In this document: piece by piece, positions 45,350-54,347 of the stretch
Numbering within the stretch: position 1 is the first letter of the stretch
Layout of the letters: every line of letters starts with the position of its first letter
Source: Nevskiaceae bacterium
Lineage (GTDB): Bacteria; Pseudomonadota; Gammaproteobacteria; Nevskiales; Nevskiaceae
Direction of reading: 5' to 3'
NCBI GenBank assembly: GCA_004298465.1
Contig: SCRT01000005.1
Span: forward strand, 150,001 to 214,000
DNA length: 64,000 nucleotides
Program-made: the position numbers and the translations under genes
Notes under the pieces: model-generated
Database searches by the model: none
What the model was told of the DNA's origin: nothing
What the model saw: the letters and a program-made list of their open reading frames with translations, nothing else

Positions 45350-47383
45350 ATGAGCAGTGACAGCACGCAGCCCAGCGAAGCCGTGATCGGTGTGCACTGG
45401 AAGGAAGAGGACTACTTCACGCCGCCGGCGAGTTTCGTCAAGCAGGCGTACTGGAACGATCCGAGCGTCTTCGAACGCTTTTCCGAAAGGAACTTCCCGC
45501 AGTGCTTCGATGAATACGCCGACCTGCTGACGTGGTCGAAGCGCTGGGACAAGACCCTTGACAGCAGCAACCCGCCGTTCTTCAAGTGGTTCGTCGGTGG
45601 CCAGCTCAACGCCAGCTACAACTGCGTGGACCGGCACCTGAAGGAGCACCGCAACAAGGTAGCGTACTACTTCGTGCCGGAGGAACCGGACGAGCCCACC
45701 GTTACCTTGTCCTACCAGCAGCTCTACCGCCGCGTGAATGAAGTCGCCGCCATGCTGCGCGATTTCTGCGGCTTGAAGCGCGGCGACCGCGTCACGCTGC
45801 ACCTGCCGATGACCCTCGACCTGCCGATCACGATGCTGGCCTGCGCACGCCTTGGCGTCATCCATTCGCAAGTGTTCTCCGGCTTCTCCGGCAAGGCGGC
45901 GGGCGACCGCGTCACCGACTCCCAGAGCCGCATCCTCATCACGGCCGACGGCTACCACCGTGGCGGTCATTTGATCGACCACAAGGAAAAGGCCGACATC
46001 GCGGTGGCGGAAGCGGCGAAGCAGGGACAGAAAGTCGACAAGGTCATCGTCTGGCGCCGCCACGCCGGGCAGTACGCCAGCCAGCACCCGATGGTGAAGG
46101 GGCGCGACTTCTTCGCCGATGAAGTGTTGAAGGACTATGCCGGACAGGAAGTGGAACCTGTCATGGTGGACTCCACCGACACGCTGTTCCTCATGTACAC
46201 CTCCGGCACCACAGGCAAACCGAAGGGCGCCCAGCACTCCGTGGGCGGCTATCTGGCCTACGTCGCCGGCACCACGAAGTACATCCAGGACCTGCACCCC
46301 ACGGACGTGTATTGGTGCATGGCCGACATCGGCTGGATCACCGGCCATTCCTACATCGTCTACGGGCCGCTGGCGCTGTGCGCCACCTCCGTGCTGTACG
46401 AGGGCACGCCGACCTACCCGGACGCCTCCCGGCCATGGCGCATCGCCGAGGAATACGGCGTCAACATCTTCCACACCTCGCCCACCGCCGTGCGGGCGCT
46501 GCGCCGCGTGGACGACAAGCTGCCGCTCAAGTTCAAGCACCACTTCAAGCACATGACCACGGTCGGTGAACCGATCGAACCGGAATCCTGGCGCTGGTAT
46601 CACGACGTGATCGGCAAGGGCGAGGCCGTGATCGTCGACACCTGGTGGCAGACGGAAAACGGCGGCTTCATGTGCTCCACCGTTCCGGGCCTGCACAAGA
46701 TGAAGCCGGGTTCCGCCGGCCCCGGCCTGCCGGGCATCTTCCCGGCCATCCTCGACGACCACAACGAAGAGCTGAAGCCGGGCAGCGGCGTGGCCGGCAA
46801 CCTGTGCATCCGCAACCCATGGCCGGGCCGCATGCTCACCGTGTGGGGCAACGACAAGCGCTTCGTGGACACCTACTACGCGCCGATTTGCCGCGACCTT
46901 AAGTCCAAGGACTGGCGCGACTGGCCGTATTTGGCCGGCGACGGTGCCATGATCGCAGCCGACGGCTACCTGCGCGTGCTGGGCCGCATCGACGACGTCA
47001 TCAACGTTGCCGGCCACCGCCTCGGCACGAAGGAAATCGAATCCGCCTGCATGACGGTGCCGGAAGTCGCGGAAGCCGCCGTGGTCTCCGTGCCTGACAA
47101 GATCAAGGGCGTGCTGCCCGAGGTGTACTGCTCGCTGCGTCCAGGCGTCGCCGCAGACGAAGCGATGGCGAAGCGCATCTCCAACGCCGTCGTCGAGGAC
47201 ATCGGTGCCATCGCCCGCCCGCGCCGCGTGTGGATGGTGCCGGACATGCCCAAGACGCGCTCCGGCAAGATCATGCGCCGCGTGCTCGCCGCCATCTCGG
47301 CCGGCAAGGATCCCGGCGACGTCACCACCCTGGCGAACGGCGAAGTCGTCGAACACATTCGCCAGCAGGTACAGGGCAAGTAG
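45350..47383 (+). CDS. acs: Acetyl-CoA synthetase, AMP-forming
   Basis: A 677-residue ANL enzyme: acetate + ATP + CoA to acetyl-CoA via acetyl-AMP. Motifs: YTSGTTGKPKGA (P-loop), WWQTENGGFM, GRIDDVINVAGHRLGTKEIE and KTRSGKIMRR with the Lys normally controlled by acetylation. GAGGAGGAG precedes the ATG. A strong terminator follows. Confidence 0.95.
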   Translation: MSSDSTQPSEAVIGVHWKEEDYFTPPASFVKQAYWNDPSVFERFSERNFPQCFDEYADLLTWSKRWDKTLDSSNPPFFKWFVGGQLNASYNCVDRHLKEHRNKVAYYFVPEEPDEPTVTLSYQQLYRRVNEVAAMLRDFCGLKRGDRVTLHLPMTLDLPITMLACARLGVIHSQVFSGFSGKAAGDRVTDSQSRILITADGYHRGGHLIDHKEKADIAVAEAAKQGQKVDKVIVWRRHAGQYASQHPMVKGRDFFADEVLKDYAGQEVEPVMVDSTDTLFLMYTSGTTGKPKGAQHSVGGYLAYVAGTTKYIQDLHPTDVYWCMADIGWITGHSYIVYGPLALCATSVLYEGTPTYPDASRPWRIAEEYGVNIFHTSPTAVRALRRVDDKLPLKFKHHFKHMTTVGEPIEPESWRWYHDVIGKGEAVIVDTWWQTENGGFMCSTVPGLHKMKPGSAGPGLPGIFPAILDDHNEELKPGSGVAGNLCIRNPWPGRMLTVWGNDKRFVDTYYAPICRDLKSKDWRDWPYLAGDGAMIAADGYLRVLGRIDDVINVAGHRLGTKEIESACMTVPEVAEAAVVSVPDKIKGVLPEVYCSLRPGVAADEAMAKRISNAVVEDIGAIARPRRVWMVPDMPKTRSGKIMRRVLAAISAGKDPGDVTTLANGEVVEHIRQQVQGK

Positions 47384-47414
47384 TAAACCCGCCAGCGCGT
47401 CTGTGCGGCCCCTG

Positions 47415-47446
47415 GCCGCGGCCGGCACCACCGGCCGCGGCTTTTT
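47415..47446 (+). terminator. Rho-independent terminator of acs
   Basis: GCCGCGGCCGG, loop CACCA, CCGGCCGCGGC, then TTTTT: a perfect 11-bp GC stem with a T-run, 32 bp after the acs stop. Confidence 0.92.
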
Positions 47447-47475
47447 CATGCTCGCCACAGCGCCTGCCAGCCATT

Positions 47476-47620
47476 GGGAAGCTCTGAATAACCGTCGCAA
47501 GCGAAGACAGATCGCGCGAGGACGGTGCTCGGAATCCTCATGCACCCCCACGTACACTGCGGTTCCTGCGCTCCATCCTCGCGCGATCTGTCGAGCGCAG
47601 CAGCTTATTCAGAGCTTCCC
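47476..47620. repeat. MITE-like element, copy 3 (best preserved)
   Basis: 145 bp with perfect 16-bp terminal inverted repeats GGGAAGCTCTGAATAA / TTATTCAGAGCTTCCC. A second perfect inverted pair inside, CAGATCGCGCGAGGA (47508-47522) and its complement (47576-47590), makes the element nearly one long hairpin. No coding capacity. Confidence 0.88.
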
Positions 47621-47697
47621 TTGGATTTCCCCACCCTCGGCCTTATGTTGTCAGGGTCTACGGCGCATTTCGCACCGCATGGTTACGGAGAATGACC

Positions 47698-48075
47698 ATG
47701 GCTGGTATCTCACATGAACTCCACATCAAGCGCGCCTACGAGGCAGCAGCACCCAACGACGGCCTGCGTGTCTACATCGACCGCCTGTGGCCCCGCGGCC
47801 TGACCAAGGAAGCGGCGCACATCGACGAATGGATCAAGACGCTGGCGCCCAGCACCGAACTGCGCAAATGGTTCGGACACGACCCGGAAAAGTTCGCCGA
47901 ATTCAAGACCCGTTACACCCACGAACTCGACGCCCGCGCAGAAGACGTGGCGCACCTCGTCGAACTGTGTCGCACGCAGGCCGTCACGTTGCTGTTCTCC
48001 GCCCGCGACGTGGTCCACAACAACGCCGTGGTCTTGCAGGGTTACCTGAAAAAGCGCCTGGGCAACGCTGAATGA
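47698..48075 (+). CDS. DUF488 (YeaO-like) family protein
   Basis: A 125-residue protein: VYIDRLWPRGLTKEAAHIDEW, ELRKWFGHDPEKFAEF and VTLLFSARDVVHNNAVVL are the DUF488/YeaO signature. Function unknown. GGAG lies seven bases before the ATG at 47698; another ATG two codons earlier is possible. Confidence 0.87.
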   Translation: MAGISHELHIKRAYEAAAPNDGLRVYIDRLWPRGLTKEAAHIDEWIKTLAPSTELRKWFGHDPEKFAEFKTRYTHELDARAEDVAHLVELCRTQAVTLLFSARDVVHNNAVVLQGYLKKRLGNAE

Positions 48076-48241
48076 CCCCTGCGAACCCCCACGCGCGCGG
48101 ACACAGCACCATACTTGCGTAGTCCGCCGCCACGGTCGTTCTTGCTGTACATCGCTGCCCAACTGGCAACCCCGCCCTGCGCCTCCCTCTGAAAGGGCAA
48201 TTCACACTGCCATTGCCGGTCCAGATGTGGTAGCTGGACGG

Positions 48242-49078
48242 CTATTCCCGGTAGTAAACCAGCTGGTTCGTTACAACCAACAGCTCGTTGTCCTTGCTCC
48301 ACAGCTGGGCGGTCTGGTCGAAGTACAGGTCGTGGAATCTCTGTGCGCGAGCAGTGGCGAGCAGCGCATCCGTCCCCTGGCGGCTCAGCGCTTCGGCATC
48401 GGCATGGAAGTAGACGGTCATGGAGACCGTGCCACTGGGGATCATGCGCTGGCGTCGCACCATGACGCGCGGGAAGAACACGTCACTCAGCGCTGCCAGC
48501 GACAGGAAATCCAGCGGGCGTGGTACCGCGTCGCGCACCCACAGGGTCGACGCGGAATCTTCACGCTCCACACCATCAACCGTCATGTTGCCACGCACCA
48601 CGCGCAGTTCGTAGTTGGAAACCCACCTCGCCCACGCTGGCAGCCCGTCACCGGTTAGCGGTATGACCGAGGCCACGGCAGGTGCCTGCGGCGGCAGCAC
48701 TTCGGTAGACCGCCAGGTCTCGCGACGCGTGGCCAGCAATGCGGTAGCGGTGATCGCCACGTTGCCGTCCTGCTCCAGCTCCAGCAGCCAGTGCTGGTTG
48801 CTGCGGTTCGTGCGCACGGCGCGGGCAGTGATGACGAAGGCCGCGTCCTTGATCGGCGCGGCAAAGTTCACCGTCAACGCAACCGGATCACCCTGGCGGC
48901 TCGGATGCCCAAGCACCGCATTCAGCATCACGGCTGCGATTACGCCGCCAAACGGCCCGACCATATTGCCGTAAGCCGGCGAGATATGGCCGTTGAAACG
49001 ATCGCCGCCGAGCGGGGCAAGCCGTACGGCCTCGTCAAAGGGATGCATCGTCATATCCGTCATAATTTGTGTCGCCAT
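48242..49078 (-). CDS. Acyl-CoA thioesterase, double hotdog (TesB-like)
   Basis: A 278-residue thioesterase-family protein: NGHISPAYGNMVGPFGGVIAAVML and GDPVALTVNFAAPI in the first hotdog, PLDFLSLAALSDVFFPRV and SGTVSMTVYFHAD in the second. Likely hydrolyses an acyl-CoA. ATG 49078 chosen; no Shine-Dalgarno seen. Its neighbours (SDR, hydrolase and the broken CoA ligase) suggest a fatty-acid catabolic set. Confidence 0.8.
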   Translation of the reverse strand: MATQIMTDMTMHPFDEAVRLAPLGGDRFNGHISPAYGNMVGPFGGVIAAVMLNAVLGHPSRQGDPVALTVNFAAPIKDAAFVITARAVRTNRSNQHWLLELEQDGNVAITATALLATRRETWRSTEVLPPQAPAVASVIPLTGDGLPAWARWVSNYELRVVRGNMTVDGVEREDSASTLWVRDAVPRPLDFLSLAALSDVFFPRVMVRRQRMIPSGTVSMTVYFHADAEALSRQGTDALLATARAQRFHDLYFDQTAQLWSKDNELLVVTNQLVYYRE

Positions 49079-49104
49079 TGAAAGAAAACGGGTCGCTGCA
49101 GCCT

Positions 49105-49854
49105 TCACCACGGCTCCACAGCCGGGCGCAAGTCCAGCTCGAAACTCCACGTGTCGCGCGGCTGGATGTGAAGCGCCCAGTAATTTTCCGCGACATGTTC
49201 AGGCGCGATGAGCCGCCCCTGCTTTTCACACTGTGCGTAGTAGGCAGGAAACACGGTTTTTACCGCAACCGTGTCGATAAGCCCGTCGATCACCACGTGC
49301 GCAACGTGAATACCGCGTGGCCCCAGCTCGCGCGCCATGCTCTGCGCCAGCGCACGCAACCCGTGCTTGGCGCCAGCAAACGCTGCGAACCGCGCAGCTC
49401 CGCGCAGGCTCGCCGTCGCGCCAGTGAAGAGGATCGTGCCATGCCCGCGCGCCACCATGCGCCCTGCCACTTCCCGCCCGGCCAGAAAACCGGCAAGGCA
49501 GCCCAGCTCCCACAGCTTGCGGTAGCCGTCCGCTGTTTCGTCAAGGATCGACTGCGGGCGATTGACGCCAACGTTGAACACCAGCACTTCGATGCCGCCG
49601 TGCTCACGCTCCACCTGCTCGACGAGTGTCGCGACTTCGGCTTCCACCGTCGCATCCGTTGCATAGGCGAACGCCCGGCCTCCTTCGGCGGTGATCTGCG
49701 CCACGAGCGGTTGCAGTTTCTCCGCATCACGCCGAACCACGCAGACCGTGTACCCGCCGCGCGCGAAGCGTCGGGCAATGGCGGCGCCGTTGCCATCTCC
49801 CGCCCCGATCACCAGCGCCACACCGCTTGCCGGAAGTCCTTCATTCACTGCCAT
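49105..49854 (-). CDS. Short-chain dehydrogenase/reductase, atypical active site
   Basis: A 249-residue SDR. The nucleotide-binding stretch ALVIGAGDGNGAAIARRFA is intact, and NVGVN replaces the NNAG motif. At the YxxxK site the sequence is FAGAK, so the catalytic Tyr is Phe while Lys remains. This is a known divergent subgroup with unclear activity. GGAAAAG precedes the ATG. Confidence 0.85.
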   Translation of the reverse strand: MAVNEGLPASGVALVIGAGDGNGAAIARRFARGGYTVCVVRRDAEKLQPLVAQITAEGGRAFAYATDATVEAEVATLVEQVEREHGGIEVLVFNVGVNRPQSILDETADGYRKLWELGCLAGFLAGREVAGRMVARGHGTILFTGATASLRGAARFAAFAGAKHGLRALAQSMARELGPRGIHVAHVVIDGLIDTVAVKTVFPAYYAQCEKQGRLIAPEHVAENYWALHIQPRDTWSFELDLRPAVEPW

Positions 49855-50017
49855 CTTTTCCTTCTATCGACGTGAAGTTCAACAGGACTGTACATAAACG
49901 GGCGATTCGGGACTGAAAGGCAGCAGAAGGCTCGCCCCCCACCTGCATTTTTCTGCTCACACTTCGCGGCGCATCACTCGCCGCTTCAGCGAGTTTCAAA
50001 ACCCGGCGTGTGGTGGA

Positions 50018-50959
50018 TCATGCGAACACGCGTTGTCCCGCAGGGTCACAGTACACATCCGGCTGAACCACCCGCAGGAAAGTGTGCAGTTCGCGCATGA
50101 ATCGACGCGGCGCATCAAAGGGCACGACGTGGCCTGCGCGGGGAACGCAAACCACGTGCACATTGGGCGCATAGGCGGCAATTTGCGCCTGCCCCGCCGG
50201 GGCATACAGGCGCGACTCGGCGCCGGTCACGACGGTGATGGGAATCGGGCACTGTCGCAAGCCTGCGCGCCAGTCGTGTTCGCCGTTCACGAACGCGGCA
50301 ATAGTCGCCACATAGACCGGCCAGTTGCTGGTCCGCATCACCCATCGCATGACCCACTCGTGGCGCGCCGGTACGCTCAGCGCGCACCAGGCAGGCCAAT
50401 GGAAAGCTTGTGCCACGAAGGTGCCGAGCCCATGGAAAAGCTCCCTCCGTAGGGTGCGCGGAATGTGCCCGAAGGGCATGTTCTGATAAGGCGTGATGCG
50501 GTCGATGAAGGCCTGCCAAAACGCGATGAATTCGGCCTGCCGGTCGCCCAGCAGCCCGTCGTGCCAATCGTCGTGGTTGCGGATGCACGGTGCCTGGTCT
50601 ACGTTCATGTAGGCCCTGATCCGTGCAGTTCCGTAAGTCTGCAGGTAGTGCATCGCCGTACATGCGCCCATGCTCAGGCCGACGAGATGAACGCGCTCCA
50701 GCGCCAGCCCTTCCAGCAAATCCGCCACATCATCCGCATGCTGCTCAATCGCATCACAGCGGCGCAGCGGAAGCACGTGTGACGCCCCCCAGCCGCGCAG
50801 GTCGGGAATAATGAAGCGGTGGCTTTTCAGATGCGGCGCAACAAAGGGCAGCCACATTCCGCCATTCATCGCAAAACCGTGCAGCACCACACACGGCCGA
50901 CCTCGACCGACGTCCAGATAGTGCAGCGCTGCACCATCCCGCATCCCCACATAAGGCAT
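50018..50959 (-). CDS. Alpha/beta hydrolase
   Basis: A 313-residue hydrolase: oxyanion loop VVLHGFAMNGG, nucleophile elbow VGLSMGACTA, and the catalytic His in RAGHVVPFDAP. Resembles haloalkane dehalogenase/ester hydrolase-type proteins; substrate unknown. GGGAG lies nine bases before the ATG. Confidence 0.87.
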   Translation of the reverse strand: MPYVGMRDGAALHYLDVGRGRPCVVLHGFAMNGGMWLPFVAPHLKSHRFIIPDLRGWGASHVLPLRRCDAIEQHADDVADLLEGLALERVHLVGLSMGACTAMHYLQTYGTARIRAYMNVDQAPCIRNHDDWHDGLLGDRQAEFIAFWQAFIDRITPYQNMPFGHIPRTLRRELFHGLGTFVAQAFHWPAWCALSVPARHEWVMRWVMRTSNWPVYVATIAAFVNGEHDWRAGLRQCPIPITVVTGAESRLYAPAGQAQIAAYAPNVHVVCVPRAGHVVPFDAPRRFMRELHTFLRVVQPDVYCDPAGQRVFA

Positions 50960-51201
50960 ATCGCTTCACTCCCTTGCCGGCGCTTGCGCGCCGTTTCCCG
51001 ATAGCGTTGACTCTACCCTGTGCCGCGCATCTGGCCTGTTGCGCTACGATGCACCGGCTGGATGTGACAGGCTGTACATTCACGCTGCCGCCTTATTCCG
51101 GTATGCCAGAAGTCCACCCTCAATGCCACCCCCGTGGCGGACGACTGGCTGGTTTCTCACCCGCTAACGGCATCTCGAAAACTAACTCAGGAGAATCGGT
51201 C

Positions 51202-51438
51202 TTGAATCTGCGCACCACCCCCCGCACGCCTTCGGCCTACGACTACCAGCTCACGATCAAGCAATTGCTGCGTTCGTCCCTGGCACAACACGCGGATCAG
51301 GAAATTGTGTACCGGGGCACGCAGCGCTTCACATACCGGGGTAAATGTACCCGGCGTGCAAAAACTGCACTTTCAGAACTCGGGCACCCCACCCCTATCG
51401 CCCCGGCAGCAGCCTCGTCGCTGTTGTTGGCTGATTAG
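51202..51438 (+). pseudogene. Truncated long-chain fatty-acid CoA ligase (5' fragment)
   Basis: AGGAG eight bases before TTG 51202 opens a frame reading TPSAYDYQLTIKQLLRSSLA and DQEIVYRGTQRFTYR, the start of AMP-binding fatty-acyl-CoA ligases. After about residue 46 (position about 51340) the family sequence, expected to go on with REL, stops and unrelated sequence runs to a stop at 51438. The remaining 500 or so codons are not in the window. This marks the left edge of the island. Confidence 0.78.
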
Positions 51439-51669
51439 TCGTCGCCGGTGGTCAGGTCACCAGGGCATTCACCCGACGCCGACCATCCGCGCCTACCAGA
51501 GACGAGTTTCGTTTGTGACAAAGTGCAGTTTTTACACGGTGGGCTTTCGGGATGTCTCTGTCCCCGGCCAGACCGATGCATTGCGCAAAAGCCCAATTGC
51601 CATTATTGGTCAAAGGGTTGTGTGCCGCGTAGCGACGCACCCGTCCCTACAAAAGTGCGCTTTTTACAC
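51356..51669. repeat. Three 18-bp repeats at the island edge
   Basis: AAAGTGCAGTTTTTRCAC-type repeats. R1 is inverted at 51356-51373, R2 is at 51520-51537 and R3 (two more differences) at 51652-51669. They look like recombinase or transposase binding sites near the break point at about 51340. Confidence 0.6.
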
Positions 51670-51944
51670 CTCGGGACACGAGGTCAATTCCATACGCTTT
51701 GGTATGGATGGGCCTGGTACTCAGACTGGAAGCCCGTGCTTCACGCGGCCCAGTTCGCTCATCGGGGGGTCATCTGACCGATCGCCCAATTCACCACGCT
51801 AGAGACACCTTACAAAACAATGAGTTATATCGCCTTATCGTGATATATCCAACAAAATCAAAGAGTTATTGTATTGCGCAAAAGCACAGTTTGGCGTGGC
51901 CAGGAAACGCAAACCCCTGGTTTTTGACCCAAAACACCACGCTA
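51580..51944. repeat. Short direct repeats in the island border
   Basis: ATTGCGCAAAAGC at 51580-51592 and again at 51873-51885; CACCACGCTA at 51792-51801 and 51935-51944. The region 51439-51947 has no gene that I can support. The repeats may be remnants of attachment sites or iterons. Confidence 0.5.
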
Positions 51945-51947
51945 AAA

Positions 51948-52997
51948 TTAATCCCGGCTGGCATCAGGCTCGGCTAGATCAAGCTGGCGCTGAGCTTTCC
52001 GCGGCTTCTTGAGTTCCGCGTGCGCGCCGGCCAACTGTTCGGCCAATACTTCACACCGTCCCCTTAGTGCAGCACCCTCTGAAAGCGCTTGCTGATGGTC
52101 GTGCCTCGCCCTTTCGAGTGCGATGCGCACTTGATCACGCTCATGAATCACCACATCGACCTGACGCCGAGTCTCGGCCAGTTCCCGCGCGTGGGCCTCC
52201 TTGGACGACGCCAATGCCGCCACGGCGATCACCTTCGCCTGCTGTTCGCATGCGAACGCTTCCCGTGCCGTCGTCAGCTCTTTACGCAGCTCGACGGCAT
52301 CGGCCGCGGCTCGCGCCAAGCTCGATTCCAGTTCAGAAACGCGCTTGGCGGCTGCGACCGCCTCCCTTTCCCGCTCTGTCAACAGACGCTTCTGCTGGGA
52401 ACGGAGATCCTCGATTTGGCCTAGCAAATGCCGCTCATTGCCGTCCGCGCGCTCGCGCAGCTGCGTGACTTCCTCAGCGTGTTTCTTGGTTTGTCTTTCC
52501 CGCTCATCGATCGCCGCCTGCGCACGCGCCTCGCCGGCACTGGTGTCCCGCTGGCTGCGAGAAAGCTCGCCCTGGACGAAGCTCAACTGCTGTTCCAAAG
52601 CGCCAGCCCGCTCTCGTGACGTCGCCAAATCGGTGGACATCACCGTCACCTGGTCGCGCAGTTGCGTGCGCTCTGCTTCGAACAGCGATCGGTCTGACGC
52701 TAGGCGCTCGCGCTCCTGGTCAACCGCCGCCTGCCGTTCCTGCTCACGCTTGTCAGCGTCTTCTTCGGCCGCGTCCCGCACCTTTTTGTAGAGCTCTGCA
52801 GCAGCAATCGCGATGGGCGCCGGAAGGTTCAGGCGGCTCGGCAAGGCCTTGTAGTAGTCCTTGAGCAACGCGTTCACGGTGCCCGGCGAACCGGTGCCGA
52901 GCCGCGTGCGGACGCCTTCGACGGTCGGCCGTTCTCCTTTCGCGAGCAGTTCGTCCGATGCCCGCGTGACGTCCTCGATGGTGACCCCTGTGCGCAT
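51948..52997 (-). CDS. KfrA-like DNA-binding coiled-coil protein
   Basis: A 349-residue protein. The N-terminal KfrA DNA-binding domain (GVTIEDVTRASDELLAKGERP, VRTRLGTGSPGTVNALLKDYY) is followed by a roughly 220-residue coiled coil rich in Glu, Arg, Gln and Ala, then a charged tail. AGGAGG lies seven bases before the ATG at 52997; the long upstream frame is not used. KfrA proteins repress their own genes and organise plasmid DNA. Divergent from the recombinase, with an operator-rich region between. Confidence 0.85.
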   Translation of the reverse strand: MRTGVTIEDVTRASDELLAKGERPTVEGVRTRLGTGSPGTVNALLKDYYKALPSRLNLPAPIAIAAAELYKKVRDAAEEDADKREQERQAAVDQERERLASDRSLFEAERTQLRDQVTVMSTDLATSRERAGALEQQLSFVQGELSRSQRDTSAGEARAQAAIDERERQTKKHAEEVTQLRERADGNERHLLGQIEDLRSQQKRLLTEREREAVAAAKRVSELESSLARAAADAVELRKELTTAREAFACEQQAKVIAVAALASSKEAHARELAETRRQVDVVIHERDQVRIALERARHDHQQALSEGAALRGRCEVLAEQLAGAHAELKKPRKAQRQLDLAEPDASRD

Positions 52998-53063
52998 TTT
53001 TTTACCTCCTTTCGGGTGAGCGTATTCCAAAATCGGCGGTTTCGGCTTATACCTACGACAAGA

Positions 53064-53122
53064 GATAATTATCGAAGGTGGCATCCTTAATTCGTTATAT
53101 ATATTACAGAATACATAATATA
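53064..53122. promoter_or_regulatory. Divergent kfrA / recombinase control region
   Basis: AT-rich stretch holding the perfect palindrome GATAATTATC (53064-53073) and the inverted repeat TATATTA-9-TAATATA (53100-53122), which ends three bases before the recombinase ATG. No Shine-Dalgarno is visible for the recombinase. A KfrA-like protein bound here could shut down both genes. Confidence 0.45.
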
Positions 53123-53125
53123 AAA

Positions 53126-54253
53126 ATGAGCAGCCCAGGCTTCGAAGTGATTCATCGGGAGGCCCCTGGCCCCCTGGCAACGGCGACAGCGCCCCTCTCG
53201 TCACCGGATCTGGCGCGCCGGACCCAGGCCGCCGCCGACGCCATCCTGCGGGCGGCCACGCCCGCGGCGACCGTGACCTCCTATCAGAGTGCCTTGCGGT
53301 ATCTCTGTGCCTGGGCCGAATTGCGTTTCGGCACCGCCCTGTCCCTGCCCGTGAGCGTGGCCTGGGTGCAGCAGTTCGTCATCGATCACTTCGGCGAGCC
53401 CGAGCGCGTTGCCGAAGGCTCGGGTCGCTCGACCATCACCGTGAACTGGACCATGCCGCAGGCGGTGGACGAGACGCTGGTGCAAGGCGGATTCAAGGCC
53501 CGCCCTGGGCGTCTGAAGATGGCGACGATCGATCACCGCCTCGCGGTCTTGTCGTGGGCCCACCGCGAGCACGGCGATGCGAGCCCTACCCAGGATCCGG
53601 CGATCCGACGATTGCTATCGAGCTGCCGCAAGCTCGCACGCGAGATGGGCGAAGCACCGAAGACCAAGACCGCTGCGATCCAGGAACAACTCGATGCCAT
53701 GCTCGCCACCTGCGACGACTCGCTCGAGGGGCTGCGCGATCGGGCCTTACTGCTGTTTGGCTGGACCAGTGGCGGCCGGCGCCGCTCCGAGATCGCGCTG
53801 GCGCACGTCGAGGACGTCGAATGGCTCGACGACGCCCACGGGCTGTTTCGCATGCGCCAGTCCAAATCCGGCGACGACGCGCCCAAGCCCATCAAGGGAG
53901 AAGCGGCAACCGCGCTCCGGACTTGGCTCAAGGCCGCAAACATTACGGAAGGACCGATCTTCCGGCGCGTGTGGGGCCCCACGGTCGGCAAAGCCCTGTC
54001 GCCGCATGCGGTCAGCGCCATCGTGCAGCGGCGGGCGTCGGCGGCCGGACTCAAGGGCGACTTCGCCGGTCACAGCTTGCGACGCGGATTCGTGACCGAA
54101 GCCGGACTGAGCCATGTTCCCATCGCGCAGACGATGGAGATGACCGGGCACCGGCAAGTGAAGACCGTGCTGCGCTACCACCAGGTGGGTGAGATCGTCC
54201 GCAGCGAGGGCTCCGATTTGTTGGAACGCAGCCGCAAACGTCGTCAGGAGTGA
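53126..54253 (+). CDS. Tyrosine recombinase / integrase
   Basis: A 375-residue site-specific recombinase. Catalytic residues visible: Arg in SGGRRRSE (about 219), Lys in the beta turn SKSGDD (247), His316 and Arg319 in GHSLRRGF, His342 in TGHRQV and Tyr351 in LRYHQV. All are present, so it is probably active. Likely mobilises the surrounding island; the target may be the CoA ligase gene truncated at 51340, though the distance and lack of a tRNA make this tentative. Confidence 0.9.
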   Translation: MSSPGFEVIHREAPGPLATATAPLSSPDLARRTQAAADAILRAATPAATVTSYQSALRYLCAWAELRFGTALSLPVSVAWVQQFVIDHFGEPERVAEGSGRSTITVNWTMPQAVDETLVQGGFKARPGRLKMATIDHRLAVLSWAHREHGDASPTQDPAIRRLLSSCRKLAREMGEAPKTKTAAIQEQLDAMLATCDDSLEGLRDRALLLFGWTSGGRRRSEIALAHVEDVEWLDDAHGLFRMRQSKSGDDAPKPIKGEAATALRTWLKAANITEGPIFRRVWGPTVGKALSPHAVSAIVQRRASAAGLKGDFAGHSLRRGFVTEAGLSHVPIAQTMEMTGHRQVKTVLRYHQVGEIVRSEGSDLLERSRKRRQE

Positions 54254-54347
54254 GACCGAGATCAACCAATTCCGCTGACTTCGTATTCGCAGCCCCGACC
54301 GAGCCACTAGACTCGTTGCTGGCGCAACTGACGATGATGGGAGACTG

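Noticed and set aside
45317..47557. 746-codon frame on the minus strand
   Set aside because: Antisense of acs and runs into the terminator and MITE copy 3.
51356..51669. Possible CRISPR array
   Set aside because: Only three 18-bp repeats, one inverted, with uneven spacing of about 146 and 114 bp and no cas genes.
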